The position numbers and the translations under genes were made by a program. A stretch of 13,325 nucleotides of DNA. It comes from an uncultured Rhodocyclaceae bacterium. GTDB taxonomy: Bacteria; Pseudomonadota; Gammaproteobacteria; Burkholderiales; Rhodocyclaceae. This document shows positions 1 to 6,569 of the stretch, piece by piece; position 1 is the stretch's first letter, and the number at the start of each line of letters is the position of its first letter. Below the pieces are notes generated by a model that was not told the DNA's origin, searched no databases, and saw only the letters and a list, made by a program, of their open reading frames with translations. Location: contig CAIYZZ010000124.1 in assembly GCA_903930805.1 (NCBI GenBank), positions 1 to 13,325 of the forward strand, in the 5' to 3' direction.

Positions 1-1
1 C

Positions 2-97
2 CAGATGCATGAATCACTCAAGCAGAATGATTTTCTCCAGCCTCTGATTGAACCTTCACCGATGTATCGGCAGATGGATGTTCCCTGTGAACACTGA
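2..97 (+). CDS. C-terminal fragment of an unrecognised protein
   Basis: An open frame enters from the left edge and ends at TGA 95-97. It reads about 31 residues ending in PSPMYRQMDVPCEH. I do not recognise the family. No motif, membrane segment or repeat can be seen in so short a piece. It could also be chance, since an open run of 31 codons is not strong evidence. The 58 bases between this stop and the next gene show no clear promoter or terminator. Confidence 0.35.
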   Translation, partial: QMHESLKQNDFLQPLIEPSPMYRQMDVPCEH

Positions 98-155
98 AGG
101 AAATTCAGCTACCGCAATTCAACCTCATTGATCTCAATTAACGCAATCTGACATC

Positions 156-935
156 ATGCTGGGCGCAATCATCGGCGACATCGTGGGTTCGGTCTACGAA
201 TTCAACAACTACAAGGCCAAGGACTTCGAGCCGTTCTTCCATCCGAAGGCATTCTTCACCGACGATACCGTCTGCACCGTAGCGGTGGCCGATGCGCTGG
301 TGAATGGCATCGACCCCGCCGTTGCGTTGCGCACCTGGGGACGCAGGTACGAAAAGAATGGCGGCTGGGGCATGCGTTTTGCGCAATGGCTTGGTAGCGA
401 CGATGCGGGCCCCTACAACAGCTATGGCAACGGTGCCGGCATGCGCGTCTCGCCGGCCGGCCTGCTGGCCGGCAGCATCGAAGAGGCCATCCGTCTTTCC
501 AACCACGTAACCGCCGTTACCCACAACCACCCGCAAGGCATGCGCGCGGCGGCGGCCACCGCCGTCGCCATTCATCTTGCCCGCACCGGCATGGCAGCAA
601 ACGCCATCCGCGCGGAAATCGTCAGCCGCTTCGGCTACGACCTGTCCATGAGCGTCGATGAAATCCGCCCCCGCTATCGCTACAACGAACGCGCCCTCGA
701 CACCATTCCCCAAGCCCTCACCTGCGCGCTCGAAGCCACCAACTTCGAGGACGCCATTCGCAACGCCATCTCCATCGGTGGCGACAGCGACACCATTGCA
801 GCCATCGCCGGCGGGCTCGCCGAAGCACTCTTCGGCATCCCGGAAGACATTGCGGCAATCGCCCGGCTGAAAATCCCCGAGGACATGCGGGAGGTGCTCA
901 CCACCCTCTATGCAAAAGCAGCGCAAAGTTCCTGA
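156..935 (+). CDS. ADP-ribosylglycohydrolase family protein (DraG-like)
   Basis: A 259-residue protein of the DraG/ARH family, whose members hydrolyse the bond between ADP-ribose and a protein side chain or small molecule using two divalent metals. The N-terminus MLGAIIGDIVGSVYE is typical of the family. The metal-binding sequences are FTDDT (T35, D36, D37) and GGDSDT (residues 208-213) in the C-terminal quarter. GNGAGMRVSPAG (about 91-102) is a further family signature. The length is normal and there is no signal peptide, so it should be cytoplasmic. The start at ATG 156 is fixed by the conserved N-terminus, although no strong ribosome binding site precedes it. The substrate cannot be told from sequence. 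A Sir2 gene follows after 43 bases, and both proteins belong to NAD/ADP-ribose chemistry, so a shared pathway is possible. A copy of the window's dispersed repeat lies 9 bases after the stop. Confidence 0.9.
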   Translation: MLGAIIGDIVGSVYEFNNYKAKDFEPFFHPKAFFTDDTVCTVAVADALVNGIDPAVALRTWGRRYEKNGGWGMRFAQWLGSDDAGPYNSYGNGAGMRVSPAGLLAGSIEEAIRLSNHVTAVTHNHPQGMRAAAATAVAIHLARTGMAANAIRAEIVSRFGYDLSMSVDEIRPRYRYNERALDTIPQALTCALEATNFEDAIRNAISIGGDSDTIAAIAGGLAEALFGIPEDIAAIARLKIPEDMREVLTTLYAKAAQSS

Positions 936-944
936 CGGATTATT

Positions 945-968
945 GCCGTCCCGCCACCACCGACTTTT
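945..968 (+). repeat. Dispersed 24-bp repeat, copy 1
   Basis: It begins GCCGTCCCGCCA and ends CCGACTTTT. Four copies occur in the window (945, 1815, 5544, and inverted at 6188). This one sits in the 43-base gap between the ADP-ribosylglycohydrolase stop and the Sir2 start and has CACCACC where copies 2 and 3 have CAGCGCC. It is followed by TC, as in copy 4. Confidence 0.8.
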
Positions 969-978
969 CGACCTTGCC

Positions 979-1801
979 ATGATCTCAGACCCGCTCCGCC
1001 AGCACCTCCGCTCTTGTCAGAACATCGTCGTCTTCACCGGCGCTGGCCTGTCGGCCGAAAGCGGCATCCCGACTTACCGTGATCGACTTGGCGACCCATG
1101 GGCGCATATGACCCGCAGGAGATGGCGACGCCGGAGGCATTTCGCACCAATCCGCAACTGGTGTGGGATTGGCATGTGCATCTGGCCGAGACGATCCGGC
1201 AAGCCAAGCCGAACGCCGGGCATGAGGCTATCGCGCGCATGCAGGACTTCGGGCCCCGCATCACGGTGCTCACGACAAATATCGACGGGTTGCATCAGGC
1301 CGCCGGCAGTCGCAATATCGCCGAACTGCATGGCACCCTCGCCAGACTCAAGGGGTTCAGTGATCCCGAGGCACAGCAAGGCGGAGAGAAATTCGCCGCC
1401 TGCCAGCTTTGCGGCGGCATGACGCGGGCCGAAAACTGTAACCCGGCCTTTGATCCGACAGGTATCGCGCCCATCAAGCTCGTCACCGGCCCGGTGCCGC
1501 ACTGCCCCGCCTGCGGTCTGCTCCTGCGGCCCGGTATCGTCTGGTTTGGCGAACCGCTCGAAGAAAGATTCGACCGCTTTGCCTACATGGTTGCGACTAC
1601 CTGCGATGCCTTGATCTGTATCGGTACGCGCAGGATGTGCGGTCGGAGTTGTGGATTCCACGGATTGCCATCGATGAAGGCGTAACCGTGATCGAAATCG
1701 ACACCGAGCGCACCGAGATCAGCGGCTATGCCGATGTGTTTCTGCAAGGTAGTCCGGCGACTATACTGCCGCAGCTTGTTGGAGAAGCTTGGGCAGGTTA
1801 A
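979..1801 (+). pseudogene. Sir2-family NAD-dependent deacylase, frameshifted twice
   Basis: The sirtuin is readable across three frames. Frame one starts at ATG 979 and carries the NAD-binding sequence FTGAGLSAESGIPTYRD. The frame then shifts near 1105, between WA and YDPQE; restoring one base gives WARYDPQE, which matches the family. The next frame holds TNIDGLHQAAGS, the catalytic-histidine motif ELHGTL, the zinc cysteines CQLCGG and CPACG, and GIVWFGE. A second shift of the same size lies near 1626-1631, just after IGT. The last frame ends GVTVIEIDTERTEISGYADVF and stops at TAA 1799-1801. All catalytic and zinc motifs survive, so this is either a recent pseudogene or a sequencing/assembly error with two one-base losses, both beside GC-alternating stretches. 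Repaired length would be about 274 residues, normal for the family. Sirtuins remove acyl groups from lysine using NAD, and some are ADP-ribosyltransferases. It follows the ADP-ribosylglycohydrolase gene closely. Confidence 0.85.
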
Positions 1802-1814
1802 GCCGATATCTACT

Positions 1815-1837
1815 GCCGTCCCGCCAGCGCCGACTTT
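1815..1837 (+). repeat. Dispersed 24-bp repeat, copy 2
   Basis: It is identical to copy 3 over GCCGTCCCGCCAGCGCC and GACTTT, with C in place of the last T. It starts 13 bases after the Sir2 stop and ends 12 bases before the next start codon, so it fills most of the intergenic gap. Confidence 0.8.
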
Positions 1838-1849
1838 CTGGGAGAAATA

Positions 1850-2746
1850 ATGGCACTTTGGAAAATAATGTGCGAAGAAAACAGGTACCCCGGCATGTGG
1901 CAGCGCTGGTACTTAAATCAATGCGTCGGCGTAGGCTGGCAAGCTCAAGATGGCTACCTGCTTGTAGGAGAGATTGCACGCGGTGTCCCATTCCGGCAGG
2001 GATGGGTACTCTGCCGTAACCTGCTGAACCGTATGGCGGTTGGCGATTACATTGTGGTCACTCTCGCCGATAGCCGGGCCGCCCGTATTGGCCAGATTAC
2101 TGGCTTCGCCATTGAGGATGCTCAATGGAACCCCTTGGTACCCCCAAGCAAGACCTTGCCCTTTGGCGAAATCGGTCGCCGTATCTTGGTTCGGTGGAAT
2201 TTGACAATTGGACCAGATGACCGGGGTTTAGTTGTTGTTCTCCCTGAGGGAAAAAGATTTGCGCTACATGAATTGCGACCAACACTTGCCGAAGTAAGGT
2301 CGATGTCACTGGAACAATTGATAGACACGATGAACGACCCGACAAACTGGGTCAACTTGCTAGGACATTTCGCGTATGAGCGAGCACTGTCCGAATATAT
2401 CGCGGCCTACCCGTACAAACTTGAAGACGGTTTACTCCAACATCCGAGTGAGAAAGTTCGAGAAAAGGTATTTGGCGATGGACGCAGGTCGGATGTATTG
2501 CTGATCGACAGGACAGGTAGGTCTGTTGTTGTTGAATGCAAACAAAATGCTCCGACCATCGCTGATTGTGACCAACTTCTCCATTACCTTGAACTGCTGC
2601 GCGGAGAAACAGGCGCTTTGGTGCGTGGCATTCTTGTACACGGGGGACCAGCAAAGCTCAGAAAAGATATTTCAGAATATGCTGCGGCCAAATCTATCGA
2701 AATCGTGCGGTATCGATTGGATGTTGAATTTCTGCCATGCGCTTGA
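1850..2746 (+). CDS. Predicted nuclease with NucS/DUF91-like C-terminal domain
   Basis: A 298-residue protein. Residues about 1-170 are unassigned; they are rich in beta-strand-like sequence and contain many tryptophans near the start. Residues about 175-290 resemble the C-terminal nuclease domain of NucS/EndoMS and DUF91 proteins: YERALSEYI, then LEDGL, then RRSDVLLID (D215), then VVVECKQN (E229-x-K231), then DQLLHYLELL. The D...ExK spacing fits a PD-(D/E)xK active site with metal-dependent DNA cleavage. The start at ATG 1850 is preceded by GGGAGA at suitable spacing. No signal peptide or membrane segment is visible. The gene is visibly richer in A and T than the genes on both sides, which suggests acquisition by transfer. 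A second nuclease-like gene begins 42 bases downstream on the same strand, probably in one transcript. The biological role is unknown; DNA repair and defence are both possible. Confidence 0.7.
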   Translation: MALWKIMCEENRYPGMWQRWYLNQCVGVGWQAQDGYLLVGEIARGVPFRQGWVLCRNLLNRMAVGDYIVVTLADSRAARIGQITGFAIEDAQWNPLVPPSKTLPFGEIGRRILVRWNLTIGPDDRGLVVVLPEGKRFALHELRPTLAEVRSMSLEQLIDTMNDPTNWVNLLGHFAYERALSEYIAAYPYKLEDGLLQHPSEKVREKVFGDGRRSDVLLIDRTGRSVVVECKQNAPTIADCDQLLHYLELLRGETGALVRGILVHGGPAKLRKDISEYAAAKSIEIVRYRLDVEFLPCA

Positions 2747-2788
2747 TTACGCCGCTAAGTAACTTTGGGATGATGATTGAGGAAACGA

Positions 2789-3778
2789 ATGGCTACCCGT
2801 TCTGAAAACAACCTTGTTGGGGCTGCGGGAGAATATTTTGTCTGTGCGGAGCTTTGCAGGAGAGGCTTTCTGGCACTGATGACACCGAAGAATAACCCGC
2901 TATTTGATGTGGTGGCCGCGTCTTCCGATGGCGCTCACTCTGTATCCATCCAGGTGAAGACAAGGTCTGTCCACAACATTCAAGGGTGGAAGCTCGGCAC
3001 GGATATTACGAAGAAGGATGTACCTACGGATCTATTTGTAGTGCTTGTAAATCTTGAGGATGGTGTGCTGCCTACCTTTTACGTCTATGAATACTCTGTT
3101 CTTGCAGGGAGAGTTTCAGACGTTTACGAAGCCTACATTAACAAACCCAAGCGAGATGGCACCCCAAAGAAGGAGGTGGGTTTCCGCTGGTTCGATGAAG
3201 GGTCATTTACTGATGATGATCGTTCCCGAAAAAATAACTGGCAATCGATAATCGATGCTCTGAGCTGCCCGACGGATAAGAACAGGCTCAAAAGAGTAGA
3301 TTTTCAGAGCCCTGAAAAGTTAACGATCAACGAACTGCTCTCCGCTCACGGATCGGTTCTCGATGAATTGAAGCACCGGGGCGTTATTCGCTCTAAGAAT
3401 AATCCGACGGGCGATTACGCAGAGTGGTTATTTTCCACAAAGCTGGGGCTTACCTTGGAGCCCCAGGCGAATGGAGGTTTCGATGCAACGGACTCCCAGA
3501 GAGTACGCTACCAGATCAAGAGCCGCCGGGTAACGCCCGACAACCCATCGACCCAACTCGGTGTCATCAGGAATCTGGACAAAAATGATTTTGACTTTCT
3601 CCTCGCGGTTGTTTTCGACGCCGACTGGCAAGTTCTCCGTGCGGCGAAAATATCGCATAAAGTCGTTGGGACTCTAGCGACGTTTCGTTCCCACCAAAAC
3701 GGCCACATCATGCACCTGCGCCCAACAGTTTTTGATGTTCCGGAAGTTGAGGACATTACCAAGGTGTTACGCGATTGA
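2789..3778 (+). CDS. Unknown protein with two PD-(D/E)xK-like nuclease domains in tandem
   Basis: A 329-residue protein I cannot name. The N-terminal part has AAGEYFVCAELCRRGF (E15), then NNPLFDVV (D40) and SIQVKTRS (Q55-x-K57). This is the E...D...QxK pattern of restriction-endonuclease-like folds, close in style to Holliday-junction-resolvase-like and DUF4365-type proteins. The same pattern returns near residues 205-250: NPTGDYAEWLF (D209, E212), GGFDATDS (D232), YQIKSRR (Q242-x-K244). The protein therefore looks like an internal duplication of a nuclease fold, or one active and one structural copy. The start is taken at ATG 2789 because GAGG stands 7 bases upstream; an in-frame TTG at 2777 lies before that site. 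Base composition is as AT-rich as in the preceding nuclease gene. A perfect hairpin follows the stop at 3787-3807. There are no transposase or helicase motifs. Function is inferred only from fold-level motifs. Confidence 0.65.
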   Translation: MATRSENNLVGAAGEYFVCAELCRRGFLALMTPKNNPLFDVVAASSDGAHSVSIQVKTRSVHNIQGWKLGTDITKKDVPTDLFVVLVNLEDGVLPTFYVYEYSVLAGRVSDVYEAYINKPKRDGTPKKEVGFRWFDEGSFTDDDRSRKNNWQSIIDALSCPTDKNRLKRVDFQSPEKLTINELLSAHGSVLDELKHRGVIRSKNNPTGDYAEWLFSTKLGLTLEPQANGGFDATDSQRVRYQIKSRRVTPDNPSTQLGVIRNLDKNDFDFLLAVVFDADWQVLRAAKISHKVVGTLATFRSHQNGHIMHLRPTVFDVPEVEDITKVLRD

Positions 3779-3786
3779 TTGGCCGA

Positions 3787-3807
3787 GATGCTCACCCCCT
3801 GAGCATC
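3787..3807 (+). terminator. Perfect 8-bp hairpin after the nuclease genes
   Basis: GATGCTCA (3787-3794) and TGAGCATC (3800-3807) pair perfectly around a CCCCC loop, 9 bases after the stop codon at 3776-3778. No T run follows, so it is not a classic intrinsic terminator; it may stabilise the 3' end or act with Rho. Placement between an AT-rich gene pair and a GC-rich gene supports a transcript boundary here. Confidence 0.45.
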
Positions 3808-3855
3808 GCTGGCGTTACGATGACCGCATGACTCCATCGTGACGAGGAACACAGC

Positions 3856-5541
3856 ATGAGCCGCTACGACGACACCGCCCTCGACCAACTGATCTGGGAG
3901 GCGATTGGCACCAGCGCATGCCCCGAGGACTTTCGCGCCTACCTGGATCATCGGCCGGAAAACGCCGGGCATCTGGATGAGGCGCTGGATCGACTGATTG
4001 AACTTGACGATGCCGATGCCGCCTGTAACGAGGGCGAGTTGCGCTATCCGGCTGCCATTGCGACTATCGAGGCATTGGCGAACACCGGCAACGCCACGGC
4101 GCAGTTCCACATGGGCAAGGTGTTGGGGCACGGCATCGGTGTGCCGCTCGATATCGGGCGCGGCGTGGCTTGGTATCGGTTGGCGATCCTGCAAGGCGAA
4201 ACACGCAGCCATATCAATCTCGGCAACCTGCTGCTTGAAGGCGATGCCACACCGGCCGACTACGACGAGGCGAAACAGCTTTACGCCAAGGCGGCGGAGC
4301 TGGGCGAGCCGATGGGCACCTTCATCCTCGGGCGTCTTGCTGCCGCTGGCCGGGGTGAGGCAAATGGTCGGCCCAACCCTGTTCGCGCCCTCGAACTTTT
4401 CCATGCAGCTTGGGAACAGGGAGACAAGAACGCGGCCTGGTGGATCGGCTACAAGCTGCGGGCGGGCGACGGCGTGCGCCAGGACAAGGCGCTGGGCAGG
4501 GAGTGGATCGAGAAATCAGCTGCAGTGGGCTGCATCGGTGCAATGCAGCAGATGGGGTCGGATGCCGAGCATGGCCGGGGTTGCGAAAAGGACGCTCATG
4601 CAGCCGCCGACTGGTATCGCCGCGCTGCCGAGTTGGGCGACATGGAATGCCAGTGCAAGCTGGCCAATCTGCTGTTGCGTGGCGAGGGCATCGCCAAGGA
4701 TGGCGCACAGGCCGTGCGCTGGCTCAAATGTACTGCCGCCCGCAATGACGCCAACGCGCAACGCATGCTGGGCGTCGTTTATCTGCTGGGGATCGACGTC
4801 GTGCGCAACGTGCGCTTCGGCCGCAAGTGGCTAACGCGCGCGGCCGGGAACGGCGATGCGGATGCGGCGTGGCGACTCGGCCTGCTTTTGCAGCAGGACA
4901 AAGAGCGTGATCTGCCGGCGGCAGTGCAGTGGTTTTCGCAGGCCGCACTGGCCGGGCACAGCGAGGCGCAGGCAGCGCTGGGCACCTGTTATTGGCGCGG
5001 TCATGGCGTGCCCGCCGACGCGCATGCGGCCTTCAAGTGGATTCACCTGTCCGCACTGCAGGGCGAGCCGCATGCTCTATACATGCTGGGCCGCCTGTAC
5101 CTTGAGGGCATCGGCGTCGCCGCCGACTACGCGCAGGCCGCGCAGTATTTTCGCCGGGCGGCCGAGCGCGGCTACGCCAGCGGCCAGGGTCATCTCGGCT
5201 GGTGTTATCTGAATGGCGAGGGTGTCGACCGCGACATTGCCGAAGGCATGTTGTGGCTGGCGCGGGCGGCGGAACAGGGCGACGCGGCAGCCAGCCGGAT
5301 GATTGGTCGCGTGTTGCTCGATGGTATCGGTGTCGAACGAAATACGACCGAAGCGTCGAAGTGGTTGCTCGATGCCGCCGAGAAGGGCGATGCGGCCGGC
5401 CAATACGAGCTGGCACTGCTCTACGCCGAAGGGCGCGGCTTGCAACAGAACGGCGAGGAAGCCCGGCAGTGGATGGAAAAGGCGGCAGCGCAGGGCAACG
5501 CGGACGCCAGCAGCTGGTTGAAGGCGCAGGCCGCTGGCTAA
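3856..5541 (+). CDS. Sel1-repeat (tetratricopeptide-like) protein
   Basis: A 561-residue protein. Residues 1 to about 75 are a non-repeat, acidic lead (SRYDDTALDQLIWEAI...). The rest is about 13 Sel1-like repeats of 36 or so residues, each with the pattern GD-x-x-A-x-x-x-LG-x-x-Y-x-x-G-x-GV-x-x-D and then a W-x-x-x-AA helix. Clear examples are GHSEAQAALGTCYWRGHGV, GEPHALYMLGRLYLEGIGV and GDAAASRMIGRVLLDGIGV. The array would form a curved alpha-helical solenoid used for protein-protein contacts. No signal peptide or membrane segment is seen, so a cytoplasmic scaffold or adaptor is likely. GAGGAA 7 bases before ATG 3856 fixes the start. The partner cannot be read from the sequence. It ends only 27 bases from the convergent folB gene, and that gap is almost exactly one copy of the dispersed repeat. 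Confidence 0.88.
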   Translation: MSRYDDTALDQLIWEAIGTSACPEDFRAYLDHRPENAGHLDEALDRLIELDDADAACNEGELRYPAAIATIEALANTGNATAQFHMGKVLGHGIGVPLDIGRGVAWYRLAILQGETRSHINLGNLLLEGDATPADYDEAKQLYAKAAELGEPMGTFILGRLAAAGRGEANGRPNPVRALELFHAAWEQGDKNAAWWIGYKLRAGDGVRQDKALGREWIEKSAAVGCIGAMQQMGSDAEHGRGCEKDAHAAADWYRRAAELGDMECQCKLANLLLRGEGIAKDGAQAVRWLKCTAARNDANAQRMLGVVYLLGIDVVRNVRFGRKWLTRAAGNGDADAAWRLGLLLQQDKERDLPAAVQWFSQAALAGHSEAQAALGTCYWRGHGVPADAHAAFKWIHLSALQGEPHALYMLGRLYLEGIGVAADYAQAAQYFRRAAERGYASGQGHLGWCYLNGEGVDRDIAEGMLWLARAAEQGDAAASRMIGRVLLDGIGVERNTTEASKWLLDAAEKGDAAGQYELALLYAEGRGLQQNGEEARQWMEKAAAQGNADASSWLKAQAAG

Positions 5542-5543
5542 CC

Positions 5544-5567
5544 GCCGTCCCGCCAGCGCCGACTTTT
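5544..5567 (+). repeat. Dispersed 24-bp repeat, copy 3
   Basis: This copy fills the space between two convergent genes: it begins 2 bases after the Sel1-protein stop (TAA 5539-5541) and ends 1 base before the folB stop (TAG, minus strand, 5569-5571). It matches copy 2 across GCCGTCCCGCCAGCGCC and GACTTT and carries the full TTTT end. Confidence 0.85.
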
Positions 5568-5568
5568 G

Positions 5569-5919
5569 CTAACCGCGTGCCCGTTCGATCTGCACCCCAA
5601 CCCGTCGCACCCCGCGTGCGATGCCCACCTTGGCGATTGACACTTTGACCCAGGGTGCGCGGAACTCTTCGAGCAGTAGCCCGATGATGTATTCGCCCAG
5701 CGTTTCAAGCAGGTTGAAATGCCGTGCCGACAGTTCGGCGCGCACGCGCTGAATCACCGCGGCATAGTCGATGGTCTTGGCGATATCGTCGTCCTGTGCG
5801 GCTTCGTCAGGCACACCGAAGGTCAGGGTGAGATCCAAAGTTTGTGGCGCGGCGCGTTCGCGGTCGTAGATGCCGACGTGTGCTTCGACGCGCATCTCCT
5901 CGATGAAAATAAAGTCCAT
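5569..5919 (-). CDS. folB: Dihydroneopterin aldolase
   Basis: A 116-residue protein of normal FolB length. It converts 7,8-dihydroneopterin to 6-hydroxymethyl-dihydropterin and glycolaldehyde in folate synthesis and acts as a cytoplasmic octamer in known members. The start MDFIFIEEMRVEAHVGIYDRERAAPQ is the family N-terminus, with E21 matching the substrate-binding glutamate. IDYAAVI carries the conserved tyrosine, and VSIAKVGI carries the catalytic lysine (K97). The start codon, read on the minus strand at 5919, has GAGAG upstream at good spacing. It is divergent from plsY with only 32 bases between the two start codons, as in many betaproteobacteria and gammaproteobacteria, so the two promoters must overlap. 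Confidence 0.93.
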   Translation of the reverse strand: MDFIFIEEMRVEAHVGIYDRERAAPQTLDLTLTFGVPDEAAQDDDIAKTIDYAAVIQRVRAELSARHFNLLETLGEYIIGLLLEEFRAPWVKVSIAKVGIARGVRRVGVQIERARG

Positions 5920-5933
5920 GTAAAACTCTCGTT

Positions 5934-5939
5934 TAGAAT
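5934..5939 (+). promoter_or_regulatory. Possible -10 box for plsY
   Basis: TAGAAT lies 12 bases before the plsY start inside the 32-base folB/plsY gap. No convincing -35 element stands 16-18 bases upstream. If used, the plsY transcript would have only a few untranslated bases. Weak support. Confidence 0.3.
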
Positions 5940-5951
5940 TCCGGCCATTCT

Positions 5952-6569
5952 ATGGAAACCACGCCTTCCCTGCTCATCTACCTTGCCTACCTGGCATTGG
6001 GCTACCTGATCGGTTCACTGCCCTTCGCGGTGATCGTCTCCAGACTTTTCGGTCTCGCCGACCCGCGCAGCTTTGGTTCAGGCAACCCCGGCGCGACGAA
6101 TGTGCTGCGCACCGGTAACAAGGTCGCCGCGGTGCTCACTTTGCTGGGCGATGCGGCCAAGGGTTGGCTGGCAATGTATGTCTCGGGAAAAGTCGGTGCT
6201 GGCGGGACGGCAATTGCCTGGGTGGGACTGGCTGCTTTCCTCGGCCATCTATTTCCTGTCTTTCTGCGCTTCAAGGGCGGCAAGGGTGTCGCCACTGCCA
6301 TCGGTGTACTGATTGGGCTGGACGGTGTCATTGCCCTCGGCGCAGCGCTTACCTGGGTGGCGACGGCTGCACTCACGCGTTATTCTTCCCTCGCCGCGCT
6401 TGTTGCCGCCTGTGTCGCGCCAGTGCTGGCGCTGGCGCGGCATGGCCTAGGTGCGGTATCCGTGGTCGTAGGTATCATGTGCCTGCTGCTGATCGTGCGC
6501 CACAAGGCGAACATCGTGCGCCTGATCGAGGGCACCGAAGGCCGCATCGGTGGCGAAAAGACCACTTAA
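5952..6569 (+). CDS. plsY: Acyl-phosphate:glycerol-3-phosphate acyltransferase
   Basis: A 205-residue inner-membrane enzyme that moves an acyl group from acyl-phosphate to glycerol-3-phosphate, the first step of phospholipid synthesis (partner PlsX). The three family motifs are present: [12 protein letters not shown] (about residues 43-54), FKGGKGVAT in the middle, and [12 protein letters not shown] near the C-terminus. Several hydrophobic membrane segments alternate with these loops. A copy of the dispersed repeat lies inverted within the gene at 6188-6211. It is read in frame as GKVGAGGTA in a loop whose sequence and length vary in the family, so the enzyme should still work. The stop codon overlaps the tsaD stop on the other strand (6566-6569), leaving no room for a terminator between the convergent genes. 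Confidence 0.93.
   Translation: METTPSLLIYLAYLALGYLIGSLPFAVIVSRLFGLADPRSFGSGNPGATNVLRTGNKVAAVLTLLGDAAKGWLAMYVSGKVGAGGTAIAWVGLAAFLGHLFPVFLRFKGGKGVATAIGVLIGLDGVIALGAALTWVATAALTRYSSLAALVAACVAPVLALARHGLGAVSVVVGIMCLLLIVRHKANIVRLIEGTEGRIGGEKTT
6188..6211 (-). repeat. Dispersed 24-bp repeat, copy 4, inside plsY
   Basis: On the minus strand this reads GCCGTCCCGCCAGCACC then GACTTTT. It shares ATT before the repeat and the A in CACC with copy 1. It is wholly inside the plsY coding sequence, with the reading frame intact, and is the only inverted copy. Confidence 0.8.

Noticed and set aside
138..980. Long open frame on the minus strand over the ADP-ribosylglycohydrolase gene
   Set aside because: It is a shadow caused by high GC; the plus-strand protein has clear family motifs and the minus-strand translation does not resemble a known protein.
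3508..4404. 298-residue minus-strand open frame spanning the nuclease and Sel1 genes
   Set aside because: It crosses two plus-strand genes with recognisable domains and shows no motif or ribosome binding site of its own.
945..5567. CRISPR array from the repeated 24-mers
   Set aside because: The copies are hundreds to thousands of bases apart, one is inverted, and there are no regular spacers or cas genes.
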